DNA of 64,000 nt from Thermacetogenium phaeum DSM 12270 (GCF_000305935.1 NC_018870.1:2527001-2591000); one strand, 5' to 3'. Positions 7,948 through 16,735 are shown, numbered from the stretch's first letter. The notes: generated from the sequence alone by a model not told the origin. Program-made: numbers and translations.

Positions 7948-8274
7948 CTATCTCAACTGTTCTGTAGTTATCATAAAAAGCTTCCCTGTTTCAGGGTCTT
8001 TGAAGACCGTCCCTACCTTTTCGTAAACCTTGCCCCCTTCCTGCCTCTCGACCAGGTCACGCCGCACATCGGGGAGATGAGAAACTTCCCTTGCTTTTTT
8101 CAATTCGATTCTTTCCCCCTGAGGGGCGATCGGGACTTGCCAGTAGATCACCAGAGCGAGCATCAAGCCACAGGCGAAGACCAGCATGGCGTCCACAATG
8201 TTAATTGCTCCCTCCAAGGGATTTACTTCCTCAGCCGCAGTCAGCAGCCCCTTCTTTTTCCGCAGCGACTTCAC
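7948..8274 (-). CDS. DUF2149 family membrane protein
   Basis: 108-residue protein with one membrane segment (LVFACGLMLALVIYW) preceded by the DUF2149 signature NPLEGAINIVDAM. The tail faces outward. The family is found next to MotA/TolQ/ExbB-type channels and CobN-like genes, as here, and its single-helix layout recalls the ExbD/TolR partner of ExbB/TolQ. The GTG start overlaps the end of the ExbB-like gene by 44 bases. The proposed role is force transmission or channel plugging in a proton-driven complex. This is inferred from neighbours. Confidence 0.75.
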   Translation of the reverse strand: MKSLRKKKGLLTAAEEVNPLEGAINIVDAMLVFACGLMLALVIYWQVPIAPQGERIELKKAREVSHLPDVRRDLVERQEGGKVYEKVGTVFKDPETGKLFMITTEQLR

Positions 8275-8911
8275 GGCTCCTGCTCACCTCCAGCAAAGCT
8301 TCAGTAACGGTTTCCAGGATGCTCATGTAATCCTCATACCAGCGCCGGCGAACCCTGGAAATAAAAAAGGCAACAGCAGCCGAGGCCAGACCAAGCACGG
8401 TGGCGTCAAAGGCTGTCAGCAAGCTTTCCGCAAGAATCTCGGTGTCCCCCTGGCTCAGAGCAATCAGTCCTGGGCCGAGAGGAATCAGGGTCGCCATCAA
8501 GCCGAGCATAGGGCCCAACCGGGCCACAAGGTCTGTTTTGGTCACTATCTTTTCGTAAAAAAGCTCCTCCTGGGTAAGCATTCTGCGTGCCAGAGCCTCC
8601 CAGGCAGCGTGGGGCAGTTCTGCCTGCGCCAGCAGCGCCCCCAGTGCTTCTTTCTGCCTGCGGAGCATATTGCTTTCCTTAATCAACCTTTCCAGTTCTG
8701 CCCGGTCCCTGCTCGCTTTGATTCTCCTCACCAAATCAGAAACATCGGTTAAAGCAACGCGCCTCGAAAAGAGCCATTCCACCAGCAGGCTACCCAGTTC
8801 GATTACAGCAAAACAGATGAAGAAAAGGAGAACAGCGATGGTGGGAGCTAGCAGGATGGCAGAAACCTGGTGCATTACTTCCCTCAATCCGTGCAACAAA
8901 TCCAATTTCAA
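8231..8911 (-). CDS. MotA/TolQ/ExbB-type proton channel protein
   Basis: 226 residues with an N-terminal helix (APTIAVLLFFICFAVIELG), a cytoplasmic helical stretch, and the paired channel helices with the family motif KTDLVARLGPMLGLMATLIPLGPGL and DATVLGLASAAVAFFI. Family members use the ion gradient to drive work at a distance. TTG starts at 8911 or 8905 follow GGAGGGG. A TolQ/ExbB-like protein in a Gram-positive has no outer membrane to energise. With DUF2149 and the CobN-like protein it probably forms a dedicated complex. Confidence 0.8.
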   Translation of the reverse strand: MKLDLLHGLREVMHQVSAILLAPTIAVLLFFICFAVIELGSLLVEWLFSRRVALTDVSDLVRRIKASRDRAELERLIKESNMLRRQKEALGALLAQAELPHAAWEALARRMLTQEELFYEKIVTKTDLVARLGPMLGLMATLIPLGPGLIALSQGDTEILAESLLTAFDATVLGLASAAVAFFISRVRRRWYEDYMSILETVTEALLEVSRSREVAAEKEGAADCG

Positions 8912-8918
8912 CCCCTCC

Positions 8919-10331
8919 TCAGAAACTAATCAGATGCACCTGGGCAAATTCTCGCCTGTGCCGGAGAAGCCCCTTTACTCCACCTACCGCAAACAGGGCC
9001 AGAAGGATCCCAACAGTAGACCAGCAGGAGGCTTGCTCCTGAGAATTTGTGGCAGGCGATGGAACAGGTTCTATTTCAAAGATCCGCGCCCCTGGCTGAG
9101 CCTCAGGCGCTCGGAGCGACGAAGGTGCTGAACTTGCCTGCTGCTGAGAGCTCGTCTGAACCGGTTTTTTTCCTTCTGCTGATGACTCCTTCTGAGCCAC
9201 AGGAGTAGCTCCCTTTTCCCCGAGCCGGACCCGCGAACCCTCAACTTTCTCCTGTTCTCCGCCTGTTCCAGAGCCCTCAGCCTGCCCTTGCTCTTCGCCT
9301 GTTCCGCCTCCCTGCAGGCCGTGGATTGTTCCCGTAATCTTTTCCACCTCACCTCCTCCCCATTTTTCCAGGGCCACCTTCAGCCCCGGCACGTAAGTGT
9401 ATTCCAGGGGCAGGTCATCCTGGTCGAGGATGGGGCTTTCGCTGTAACAGTGGAAGAGCACCTTGCACGCCTTCAGCAGTTCTTTGAAAACTTCGGGCCG
9501 GTTTGTGCCCCACTCCGTTTCCGAATAAATGTTGCCCAGGCGGTTCACAAACCGGTCGGCCACCTTTTCCGGGTCCTGCGGAGACCCGATCAATGTAACA
9601 CCAGAGCCAAACTCTCCTGCAGGAGGAGCAAAGATCCTGGCCGTTGCCAGTTCACCTGCCTCTTCTGGTTGGTGGCCTTTGGCCAGGAACTCGTGGACAG
9701 CAATTATCCAGCATGTAGCGACATAGTTGGAGTCTAGCGGTTCCCTCCCTTTTACGAGCAGACCGGCTTTTTCTAAAGGGGCAAGGGAAGCATCCAGGGC
9801 CACTTGAAGTTCGGGATAGGCCGAGGTGATGCTCTGGTAAGAGGCCGCCAGGGCCAAGCGATGCGCCCGGTCCAGCATAATCACCTGGTCTTTGAAAAGA
9901 TCACGAAACAATCCTGTGGTGATTGTTATGACATCTGTGCGCGGCCGGCCCAATTCACTGGAACTGATCAACTCCAGGCCAATCACCTTTCCAGATGGAT
10001 CCCACCGGGGCCTGACACCAAGCAGGGCAAGGGCAAAGGAAACCATCGGCCCTTCTCTCCCCGCCGTCTCTTTGCCCCATACCACTGCTGCTACCCGCGG
10101 GGGATAACTTCCCTTTTCCGCTTTGAACTTTTTGACAGCCTCCCGGGCCAGCTTTTCTCCTGCAGCATAGGCCTCCCGACTGGGATATCTTTCAGGATCG
10201 ATGGTTTCTTTCTTGATTTTTTCGTCAAAGCGGAAGACACCCAGATCTGATTGCCCCAGAGCAGGAGAGGCAAAACAGGTGGCAAAGAGATAAACTGCGA
10301 ACAAGAGCAGGATCCATTTCCAGCGCCGCAA
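8919..10331 (-). CDS. Secreted, membrane-anchored CobN-like protein (partial chelatase fold)
   Basis: 470 residues, far shorter than the ~1200 of cobaltochelatase CobN. A signal peptide (1-26) is followed by ~300 residues matching one segment of the CobN/magnesium-chelatase H family (VVWGKETAGREGPMVSFALA at ~83-102, ELGRPRTDVITITTGLFRDL at ~126-145). Then come a low-complexity Gly/Glu/Gln/Ser linker and a C-terminal helix (VGILLALFAVGGVKGLL) with a basic tail. So the CobN-like part is outside the cell and tethered. It could handle metals, corrinoids or metallated peptides. A catalytic chelatase reaction is not shown. TTG start after GGAGGCGGAGGAA. Confidence 0.75.
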   Translation of the reverse strand: MRRWKWILLLFAVYLFATCFASPALGQSDLGVFRFDEKIKKETIDPERYPSREAYAAGEKLAREAVKKFKAEKGSYPPRVAAVVWGKETAGREGPMVSFALALLGVRPRWDPSGKVIGLELISSSELGRPRTDVITITTGLFRDLFKDQVIMLDRAHRLALAASYQSITSAYPELQVALDASLAPLEKAGLLVKGREPLDSNYVATCWIIAVHEFLAKGHQPEEAGELATARIFAPPAGEFGSGVTLIGSPQDPEKVADRFVNRLGNIYSETEWGTNRPEVFKELLKACKVLFHCYSESPILDQDDLPLEYTYVPGLKVALEKWGGGEVEKITGTIHGLQGGGTGEEQGQAEGSGTGGEQEKVEGSRVRLGEKGATPVAQKESSAEGKKPVQTSSQQQASSAPSSLRAPEAQPGARIFEIEPVPSPATNSQEQASCWSTVGILLALFAVGGVKGLLRHRREFAQVHLISF

Positions 10332-10349
10332 TTCCTCCGCCTCCTTTCT

Positions 10350-11069
10350 TCAGAAATCACTCTCTCGTGAGGCTGAACGCACCGTCAACATTTCCTGTAG
10401 TTTCCCGTCCACCAGGCAGTAAATCCGCCGGCAGAACAACCGGGCCAGCTCTAAATCGTGGGTGATGAAGAGATAGGCCAATCCTTTCTCCTTCTGAATC
10501 TCCTGCAAAAGCCTGATGATCTGCGCCTGGGTAATGACATCCAGCATACTGGTAGGTTCATCCAGGACGAGAAACTTTGGCTCGAGCACCATGACCCTGG
10601 CGATGGCTGCCCTCTGCAGTTCTCCCCCGCTCAACTGGGAGGGGTAACGGTCCAGATGCTCTTTATAAAGGCCGATGGTTTCCAGTTGTTCCAAAAGAGC
10701 TCTTTCCGTGAATGGAATCCCGTGCAGCCTAAAAGGTTCGGCCAGGCTCCGGATTAATCTCCATTTGGGGTTGAAGGCCGCCTCGGGGTGCTGGAAGATG
10801 ATCTGGACCCGGCGCCGGAAATCCTTATTCTCTGACGGAGTCAGTCTGGTGATTTCCTTCCCGTTAAAGAAAATCTGACCGTCATCAGGTTTTAAAAGAC
10901 CCGTTAAAAGGAGCCCCAGGGTGGTTTTGCCGCTCCCACTCTCCCCGACGAGGCCTACGGTCTCCCCTTTATCGATAAAGATCTCGGCCTCTTTGATCAC
11001 CTTAATGGACCTTTTCTTGAGCCACCCGATCTTATAGGTCTTGCTCAGGGCAACTGCTTTAACTAACAT
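10350..11069 (-). CDS. OppF/DppF-type ABC importer ATPase
   Basis: 239-residue ATPase with Walker A GESGSGKT, Q-loop IIFQHPEAAFNP, signature LSGGELQRAAIARV, Walker B FLVLDEPTSMLD and switch ITHDLE. It lacks the C-terminal cysteine-rich oligopeptide-transport domain of full OppF proteins. The ATG overlaps the stop of the OppD-like gene. A decayed copy of its C-terminal part is visible at 12388-12500. Confidence 0.9.
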   Translation of the reverse strand: MLVKAVALSKTYKIGWLKKRSIKVIKEAEIFIDKGETVGLVGESGSGKTTLGLLLTGLLKPDDGQIFFNGKEITRLTPSENKDFRRRVQIIFQHPEAAFNPKWRLIRSLAEPFRLHGIPFTERALLEQLETIGLYKEHLDRYPSQLSGGELQRAAIARVMVLEPKFLVLDEPTSMLDVITQAQIIRLLQEIQKEKGLAYLFITHDLELARLFCRRIYCLVDGKLQEMLTVRSASRESDF

Positions 11070-11997
11070 AGAGCCAGCACCTCACCCGGCGACCGTTTTC
11101 TTCTAAAAGAGGCGGCTCTTCCTGGCAGCGGCGGAAGGCACGGGGACAACGCATCCTGAAACGACAGCCAGGTTCTCCATAGCTGGCGTGCTCAGGGGCG
11201 TAGCCGGCCAGCGGCCGCAAGCCGCGGGGGGGTAAGGCGGCCAGCAACGCCTGGGCGTAAGGGTGAAGCGGCTGTCTGAAGAATTCCGCCCGGGGAGCCA
11301 CCTCCACAATTTGGGCTGCATACATTACTGCCACCTTTTCGGCAAACTTTTCGGCAAAACAGAGATCGTGGGTAACAGTTAAGATGGTTTTTCCAGTCAA
11401 ACTCTGAAAGAGATTCAAGATCTCTTCCCGCCTCTCCCAGTCCACTCCCTTTGTCGGTTCATCGGCCAGCAGGACCTCGGGCTCGGCAACTACCCCCATG
11501 GCCACCAGCGCTCTCTGCTTCATCCCCCCGCTGTACTGATGCGGGTACTCGAAGGCTCTTTTTTGAGCCTCGGGGATGCCTAGTTGCCCGAGCAGAGAAA
11601 CCGCCTTTGCCAGAGCGGGCCTCTTTTTGAAGCCCAGGTGGACGATCAGAGGCTCGGCCACTTGAATTCCCACGGTTAAGACGGGGTTCAAGGCGTTTCC
11701 TGTCCCTTGCGGGATGTAGGCCAGCTCCCGCCCCCGGATCCGGCAGAGTTCATCCTCGGATAAACGGAGAAGGTTCCTTCCTTCGTACCAGACTTCCCCG
11801 GAAATCCGGGCCCCGGCCGGCAGAAGGCGGAGAAGGGAGAGAAGCAGGACGCTTTTGCCGCTGCCTGTTTCCCCGACCAGGGCCACCCGCTCCCCTTTTT
11901 CAATCTCCAGGTCAACCTTGTCCACTGCCCGGATTGAACCCCCGGGACCCGGAAATTCCACCGACAGGTTCCTGATAAGAAGCAAATTGGAATCCAC
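11059..11997 (-). CDS. OppD/DppD-type ABC importer ATPase
   Basis: About 312 residues. Walker A GETGSGKS, signature YSGGMKQRALVAMG, Walker B VLLADEPTKGVD, and the C-terminal oligopeptide/dipeptide domain with CRFRMRCPRAFRRC. I chose the GTG at 11997, nine bases after AGGTGGGG, over the GTG at 12012, which has no SD. It is first in a seven-gene operon (OppD, OppF, CobN-like, ExbB-like, DUF2149, SBP, methyltransferase) behind leader hairpin A. Its first 30 codons are duplicated at 24201-24288. Confidence 0.9.
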   Translation of the reverse strand: MDSNLLLIRNLSVEFPGPGGSIRAVDKVDLEIEKGERVALVGETGSGKSVLLLSLLRLLPAGARISGEVWYEGRNLLRLSEDELCRIRGRELAYIPQGTGNALNPVLTVGIQVAEPLIVHLGFKKRPALAKAVSLLGQLGIPEAQKRAFEYPHQYSGGMKQRALVAMGVVAEPEVLLADEPTKGVDWERREEILNLFQSLTGKTILTVTHDLCFAEKFAEKVAVMYAAQIVEVAPRAEFFRQPLHPYAQALLAALPPRGLRPLAGYAPEHASYGEPGCRFRMRCPRAFRRCQEEPPLLEENGRRVRCWLYVS

Positions 11998-12022
11998 TAT
12001 CAAACACCCCACCTGACAGCTT

Positions 12023-12062
12023 AAAAAAAGCCCCCGCCTACCCCTTCCCTTGCGGAGTAGGC
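12023..12062 (-). terminator. Second hairpin with T7 tract between leader A and oppD-like gene
   Basis: On the minus strand GCCTAC/GTAGGC, or alternatively a bulged GCC-CCGC/GCGG-GGC stem, precedes TTTTTTT at 12023-12029. Together with leader A it makes a tandem terminator-like leader. It is also copied in repeat R3. Confidence 0.5.
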
Positions 12063-12065
12063 ACT

Positions 12066-12121
12066 GAAATAAAAAACCACGAAGATCTCCCCCTTCCGGC
12101 AGGGCACAAGACCTTCGTGGT
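12066..12121 (-). promoter_or_regulatory. Leader hairpin A
   Basis: A 13-bp uninterrupted stem, ACCACGAAGGTCT with AGATCTTCGTGGT, has a G/C-rich loop and is followed by TTTTTTATTT. A weak -10-like TATTGT lies nine bases upstream of the stem, so the hairpin would be at the very 5' end of the message. Confidence 0.75.
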
Positions 12122-12293
12122 CCCTTATCGACAATATTCTTGATGCTGCCAGTTCAAAAACCACAAGCAAGGGACGGCTTCTGCCGCCTCTTTTTGCTGA
12201 GTTTACTTCGACACGAAACAGAAAATTCCTGCGCAGGATGCCGTAAAAAAACCGCTTCCGTCCCGATATTTTTCAGTCGGTGCCGGCAGCGCA
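12066..12293. repeat. Repeat R1 (~228 bp; copies R2, R3)
   Basis: Near-identical to 16736-16964 (R2), and identical in length over 11910-12251 to 24201-24542 (R3). It contains leader hairpin A, the upstream promoter region and the GCAGGAATT/TGTCGAA motif. The copies mark segmental duplications that spread one regulatory region to three units. Confidence 0.9.
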
Positions 12294-12387
12294 CCTCCCT
12301 ATTTGCTTAAAGGCCGGGCAGCTTCCCGGGGTAACCTCCCTGTAGACTCAATATTAGCAGGAAGACAAACACCCGGCTTCCCTTCAC

Positions 12388-12500
12388 TCAGCCGGCAGAT
12401 CCGTGGCAGAACATCCCTGCCAGTTCCGGTTCGTGGCTGATGAAAAGGTAAGCTACTCCCTTCTCCCCAGCTAAATGAGGGTATGCTGCCGACTGTTCTT
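12388..12500 (-). pseudogene. Relic of an OppF-type ATPase C-terminal part
   Basis: The minus-strand translation contains EKGVAYLFISHEPELAGMFC, clearly parallel to EKGLAYLFITHDLELARLFC in the intact OppF-like protein at 10350-11069, and then stops. No Walker motifs or start remain. This is a leftover of another copy of the module, directly upstream of repeat R1. Confidence 0.6.
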
Positions 12501-12654
12501 GTTGAATTCGCAAATTCTTGCCAGCTCCTGCCACCTGGTGTAAACTAAAGAAGATAGAAACGATGTAAAAAGGCAGGTGTCCGGAATGTACGGCGGGTAT
12601 AATGAAACGCCCCAGTTTGAAGAATACCTGGCAGGCCACAAAAGGCGAGCCTGG

Positions 12655-12978
12655 ATGGAAGAAAAATTTCTCGTTGCCCGTAAAAGAGAGGCCTGGAAAA
12701 AGGCAAAGCGACTGGCAAAAGAACTGCCGCTTCTATTCCCGCTGTGCCGCATTTATCTGTTTGGCTCCTTGACCAATGGGCACTTTTCCACCTTCTCGGA
12801 TATAGACATTGCCCTGGAAGGCCTGGATGAGAAGGACCACTTAAAAACGTTAACGGCTGCCGAAAATATCGCCCGTCCCTTCCGGGTAGATGTAATCCGG
12901 CTGGAAGAAGCCCCGTTATCCTTGAAGAGAAAAATATTCAGCCAGGGTGTGATTATTTATGAGCAAGGAAAAGATTAG
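12655..12978 (+). CDS. MNT-type nucleotidyltransferase (antitoxin of MNT/HEPN pair)
   Basis: About 107 residues with the minimal nucleotidyltransferase motif LFGSLTNGHFSTFSDIDIAL, holding the GS and the DxD metal ligands. Such proteins AMPylate or neutralise the HEPN partner. I prefer the ATG at 12655 (MEEKFLVARKREAW) because it matches the usual family N terminus; the frame could extend to GTG 12577. The stop overlaps the start of the HEPN gene. Confidence 0.75.
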   Translation: MEEKFLVARKREAWKKAKRLAKELPLLFPLCRIYLFGSLTNGHFSTFSDIDIALEGLDEKDHLKTLTAAENIARPFRVDVIRLEEAPLSLKRKIFSQGVIIYEQGKD

Positions 12979-13477
12979 TGCTTACCTGAGTTTAATAGGT
13001 GACCTGGAAGATAAGATGTCCTTCATAGAGAACATTGCCCGCAAAATTAATTCTCTGGGCCAGGAAATAAGCCGTATTTCTGGCAAGATTCCCGAGGAAA
13101 AGTTAATGGCCCTGGCCGGTTACCTGCACCATTTTTACACCGGAATAGAAGACATTCTAGCGCGGATAATTAAAACAGTGGACGGCTACATGCCCCGTTC
13201 TGGGGACTGGCATTCGGAATTGCTCTATGTTAGTTCGCGGAAAACGCCCGGTGTTAGGCCGGCTATAATCTCGGCTGAGCTGCAGGAGATATTGAGCGAC
13301 TACAAGGCATTCAGGCACCTTTACCGTCATGCCTATACCAAAGAGCTGCGATGGAAAAAGATAGAGCATCTGGCCCTAAATATACAGGATGTCTGGATGG
13401 CTTTTAAGAAAAGTATCGGGGCAATTATTCAATTCCTACAAAAAATAATTAACAAGCTGGAGAAAAATGAATTTTGA
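12959..13477 (+). CDS. HEPN-domain ribonuclease toxin (HepT-like)
   Basis: 172-residue all-helical protein with the HEPN RxxxxH motif (RHLYRH, followed by AYTKEL) at about residues 120-125, the RNase active site of this family. It overlaps the nucleotidyltransferase gene by 20 bases, the standard HepT/MntA order reversed as in many MNT-first pairs. Together they form a toxin-antitoxin unit between two transport blocks. Confidence 0.75.
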   Translation: MSKEKISAYLSLIGDLEDKMSFIENIARKINSLGQEISRISGKIPEEKLMALAGYLHHFYTGIEDILARIIKTVDGYMPRSGDWHSELLYVSSRKTPGVRPAIISAELQEILSDYKAFRHLYRHAYTKELRWKKIEHLALNIQDVWMAFKKSIGAIIQFLQKIINKLEKNEF

Positions 13478-13664
13478 AAGGTGAAGACCCTGGTGCGCTC
13501 CTTGGCCGGCCCAGCGTTCAAACCATCCGGGCTCTTTAAGGCTTACTCGAATAAACGGTCGAATTCTTCACCACCCACCGGATGTTGCCGCAGGTCTCGC
13601 CATTATCCGGGCTCGACTACCCAGCATTCTCCACCGCATCGCTTGCCGAAACCTGACATTCTCC

Positions 13665-14603
13665 TCAAACAACACCTGTTTCCAATTCCCATTTGTCATC
13701 TACTCTCCATAGGATCATCCCCAACCGCACTCGATCCTTTCTCCGGAAAACTCCATTAGTTGCCCGTCGCTTTACGTGATCAGTCATCTTTTCTTTAACC
13801 TCAGGAGTCACCTCTGTATAGAACTGAAAGAGTTCCTCCAGATCAGCTATTGCCTCTGCTATCGGCAACTCTTGCTCCCAATCGTCCACCCAGACCTGAA
13901 AAGAAGGATAATAACCCGAGGTGTAGAGGTAGTTGAGGGGGTAGATAATATCGTGACCCGGCGGAGGCATTTCTTCGCCAAAGATCATCCGCCACAGCTC
14001 CTCCCGCACCGTACTCTGCCGCCGCCCGGCAAAGTCGCACAGAAAACACCACCGGCGGGAGCAGGTCATCATTTTTTGAAGGGTTTCCGCATCCCGCACG
14101 CCAGGCGTGAGGGAGGCAAAGACCAGGTCGAACCGCCTGGCCAGGCCTTCTTGCGCCGGGTCAATCCTTTCCCACTCCCGGTCAAGAAAGTGGACGTTTG
14201 CCAGTCCTTGTGCCTCCACCCTCTTTTGCAAGGCGGCCAGCACGGCCGGGGCCGGTTCCAGGGCCACCACCCTTTTTACCAGCCGGGCCAGAGGTATGGT
14301 GAAAGTACCCGCTCCGGCACCGATGTCCAGTACCTCCATTTGCGGGTGCAGTACTCCCTGTTGCTCGAGCCAGGCTAGTACACGGTCAACACGCCCTCTG
14401 GCGTTCGCCTGATCGGTCCAGCGTTCAACTTGCCCGGCCAGCCGGTTCCAGTATTCTATAGGGTTCAGGTCAGGGCGTCGCCTGGCAGATAGGGAATGGC
14501 GATGCGCCTCGTTCCACGTCTCTGTCCAGAAATGGGGATCCTTTAACGGATACCGTGAACAATTCGTGGCTCCCCCTTCGGGATTTAGCTTTTCTGTTAT
14601 CAT
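13665..14603 (-). CDS. Class I SAM-dependent methyltransferase
   Basis: 312 residues with motif I VLDIGAGAGTFTIPLA (~91-106), then VVALEPAPAV for the SAM ribose, and a conserved middle (FLDREWERIDP). The ATG follows GGGAGGGAG by five bases. It lies 21 bases after the SBP gene at 14625-16193 and resembles the methyltransferase at 5111-5929 in general layout (tryptophan-rich N terminus, same motif spacing, similar length). The recurring SBP-methyltransferase order suggests the imported or precursor compound is methylated, or that methylation senses it. Confidence 0.8.
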   Translation of the reverse strand: MITEKLNPEGGATNCSRYPLKDPHFWTETWNEAHRHSLSARRRPDLNPIEYWNRLAGQVERWTDQANARGRVDRVLAWLEQQGVLHPQMEVLDIGAGAGTFTIPLARLVKRVVALEPAPAVLAALQKRVEAQGLANVHFLDREWERIDPAQEGLARRFDLVFASLTPGVRDAETLQKMMTCSRRWCFLCDFAGRRQSTVREELWRMIFGEEMPPPGHDIIYPLNYLYTSGYYPSFQVWVDDWEQELPIAEAIADLEELFQFYTEVTPEVKEKMTDHVKRRATNGVFRRKDRVRLGMILWRVDDKWELETGVV

Positions 14604-14624
14604 AAGGCTCCCTCCCTGAATCTT

Positions 14625-16193
14625 CTATTCTTCTATATAGACAGTGTCCCATCTCGTGTTAATGCTTGAAGGATGAGGAGTAAGTCCCTTAACCTTTTCT
14701 TTTGCGGCATAGATCGTGTATAACGAGGCAATTGGTACAGCAGTTGTTTCTTCATCTATCAGAACATGAATGGCCTCCGCCACCAGTCGTGCTGCTTCCA
14801 CTATTTCAGGATTATTACGGGCATGATCAATCAAATTGTCAAACTTTCTGCCTGGCCAGAACGCTTTATTATAGTTGGCTTCATAATACCCTTTGCTATG
14901 GAAGAGAAGCTGCGGCAAGAAAGTAGGGTCACCGTCATTCTGGCTGCCCCGCTCCAGCCAGAGATCACCTTCTCCCTTTTTCAATTTATCGAAGTAAAGC
15001 CCACGATCTGCAACTTCCACCACCTTAACTCCAATTCCGACTTCCTTAAGCTGCTGCTGCAAGATTTCCGGTAGGGGTTCAAGCACACTAGCCGAAGGAA
15101 AACCGGAAACAAGGGTAAGTTCCAATCGCCGCCCGTTCTTGATCCTGATGCCGTCAGGCCCGGCTTTCCATCCAGCCTGTTCCAGGAGATTTTTGGCCCT
15201 TTCTGGGTTGTAGGCAAATCCGCTGACTAAATCCTTATGCTCCCTCAAGATGTCAGGAGGAATTATGGTCTGGCTGCTTATAGCATTACCTTCCCATACC
15301 TTCTGGATAATAGCCTCGCGGTCGATGGCCCAGCCAATGGCCTGCCGTATCCTTTTGTCCTGCAAAATGTCGAAGGGCTGTTTCCCGTTAACCATAAGGT
15401 AAAGAGCCACATAAGCACCAGTTTTTCCGCGCAACACCTGAATCCCTTGGGTTGTCTTAAGTTGTCCAATCATTTCACGAGGAATTTCTGTAATAACATC
15501 AACTTCACCTGCCTGCAATGCAAGGAGCCGGCTGTTGTGGTCTGGAATGAATTTAAAAACAATCCTATTCACTTTTGCAGGTTCCCCCCAATAATCAGGG
15601 TTACGCTCAACAACCAGCTCTTTATCTTGCTCGTACCTGGCAAAACAGAAGGGGCCGGTACCAATAGGTTTCTGGCTATCTTCATTTTCTTTGATTCGTA
15701 TGGCAAAACTTGGGTGAGCCAGGATTTCTGGAACGCGCATATTAGGTTCTGTAGTTACAATGTCCACCGTATAATCGTCAATTATTTTGACTACATCTTC
15801 TTTGATTTTCAAAATGGATTTTCCACTGGAGGGAATACCTTTTTCCAAGGTATACTTTACAGCTGCAGCATTAAAGTCCTCACCGTTATGAAACTTTATG
15901 CCTTTGCGCAGGTAAAAGCGCCAAGTGTTGCTCCCCTTATATTCCCATTTGGTGGCCAAAAGTGGCTCTAATTGATACTCAGGCGTAAGTCGAATTAAGG
16001 GCTCGCAAATATTGGCATTTAGTGAATAAATTCCTAACTCGCTGTCCCTTTGGGTATAACCATCAGCTCCAACGCCCACAACTAATTCCTTTTTGCTTAC
16101 CTGACCTTCCCTTTGTTGCCCACCACAACCCGCAGACCCGGCAACCAACATTATAATGACCAAGAAAGACACTATTTGCTTTAAATATTTCAC
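14625..16193 (-). CDS. SBP_bac_5 lipoprotein of a peptide/nickel ABC importer
   Basis: 522 residues with a lipoprotein signal (lipobox LVAGSAGC, residues ~16-23) and the family-5 binding fold (WRFYLRKGIKFHNGEDF, FCFARYEQDKELVVERNPDY, AIGWAIDREAII). GTG start after AAGGGG. It sits between the chimeric ATPase relic and the methyltransferase in a unit behind leader hairpin B. No permease is in the same unit, so it must borrow one. NikA-like or peptide specificity cannot be separated. Confidence 0.9.
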   Translation of the reverse strand: MKYLKQIVSFLVIIMLVAGSAGCGGQQREGQVSKKELVVGVGADGYTQRDSELGIYSLNANICEPLIRLTPEYQLEPLLATKWEYKGSNTWRFYLRKGIKFHNGEDFNAAAVKYTLEKGIPSSGKSILKIKEDVVKIIDDYTVDIVTTEPNMRVPEILAHPSFAIRIKENEDSQKPIGTGPFCFARYEQDKELVVERNPDYWGEPAKVNRIVFKFIPDHNSRLLALQAGEVDVITEIPREMIGQLKTTQGIQVLRGKTGAYVALYLMVNGKQPFDILQDKRIRQAIGWAIDREAIIQKVWEGNAISSQTIIPPDILREHKDLVSGFAYNPERAKNLLEQAGWKAGPDGIRIKNGRRLELTLVSGFPSASVLEPLPEILQQQLKEVGIGVKVVEVADRGLYFDKLKKGEGDLWLERGSQNDGDPTFLPQLLFHSKGYYEANYNKAFWPGRKFDNLIDHARNNPEIVEAARLVAEAIHVLIDEETTAVPIASLYTIYAAKEKVKGLTPHPSSINTRWDTVYIEE

Positions 16194-16310
16194 GTTTCTG
16201 CACCCCTTACTCCAGTTATTGCCCTTTGTACATCCGGATCGTTACGAAAAGTACTCTAAAAACAAGTGGCACCTCAACAAATGCCTCTCTCCCACCTCCT
16301 GCAGCACCGG

Positions 16311-16682
16311 CTAATTCTCCCGACATATCTGCCGGGCCTCGGGACAGCGGGGATGAAAGCGGCAACCCGGCGGAGGATCTGCCGGATTCGGCGGCTCGCC
16401 CTTGACTGTAACCTGCCGGCTATATCTTTGCCGTGGGTCGGGTTCCGGCACCGCCGCCAGCAACCCCCTGGTATAAGGATGGCAGGCGCCGGACAAGAGG
16501 TCCCCCGTCGGCAGCACTTCTACAATCTTGCCCAGGTACATCACAGCGATCCGATCCGCCAGGCAACTCACGGCGGCCAGATCGTGAAATATAAAGATGT
16601 ACGACAGCCCAAACCGCCTTTCCAGCTCTCGAAGCAAACATTTTTTTAAATCATCATCTGCCAGCACAGGTTCAGCGGGCAT
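16311..16682 (-). pseudogene. Chimeric, internally deleted DppD/DppF ATPase relic
   Basis: The N terminus (MPAEPVLADDDLK) and its upstream bases match the DppD gene start near 27288, while the rest ([16 protein letters not shown] to [10 protein letters not shown]) matches the C-terminal part of DppF at 25325-26293. Walker A, signature and Walker B motifs are all lost, so it cannot hydrolyse ATP. It arose by duplication of the dppD-dppF pair followed by one large internal deletion. The final residues are also truncated relative to DppF. Confidence 0.85.
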
Positions 16683-16735
16683 CCAAACCACACCCCCTCA
16701 ACGCTCAACCGAAACGCTTTAAAGCAACACCTGAA

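Noticed and set aside
12066-12121. NiCo or cobalamin riboswitch
   Set aside because: The likely transcription start is within a few bases of the hairpin, leaving no room for an aptamer, and no B12-box or NiCo-type sequence is seen.
13478-13664. Possible gene fragment between the HEPN gene and the methyltransferase
   Set aside because: Short frames in both directions, none with an SD or recognisable motif.
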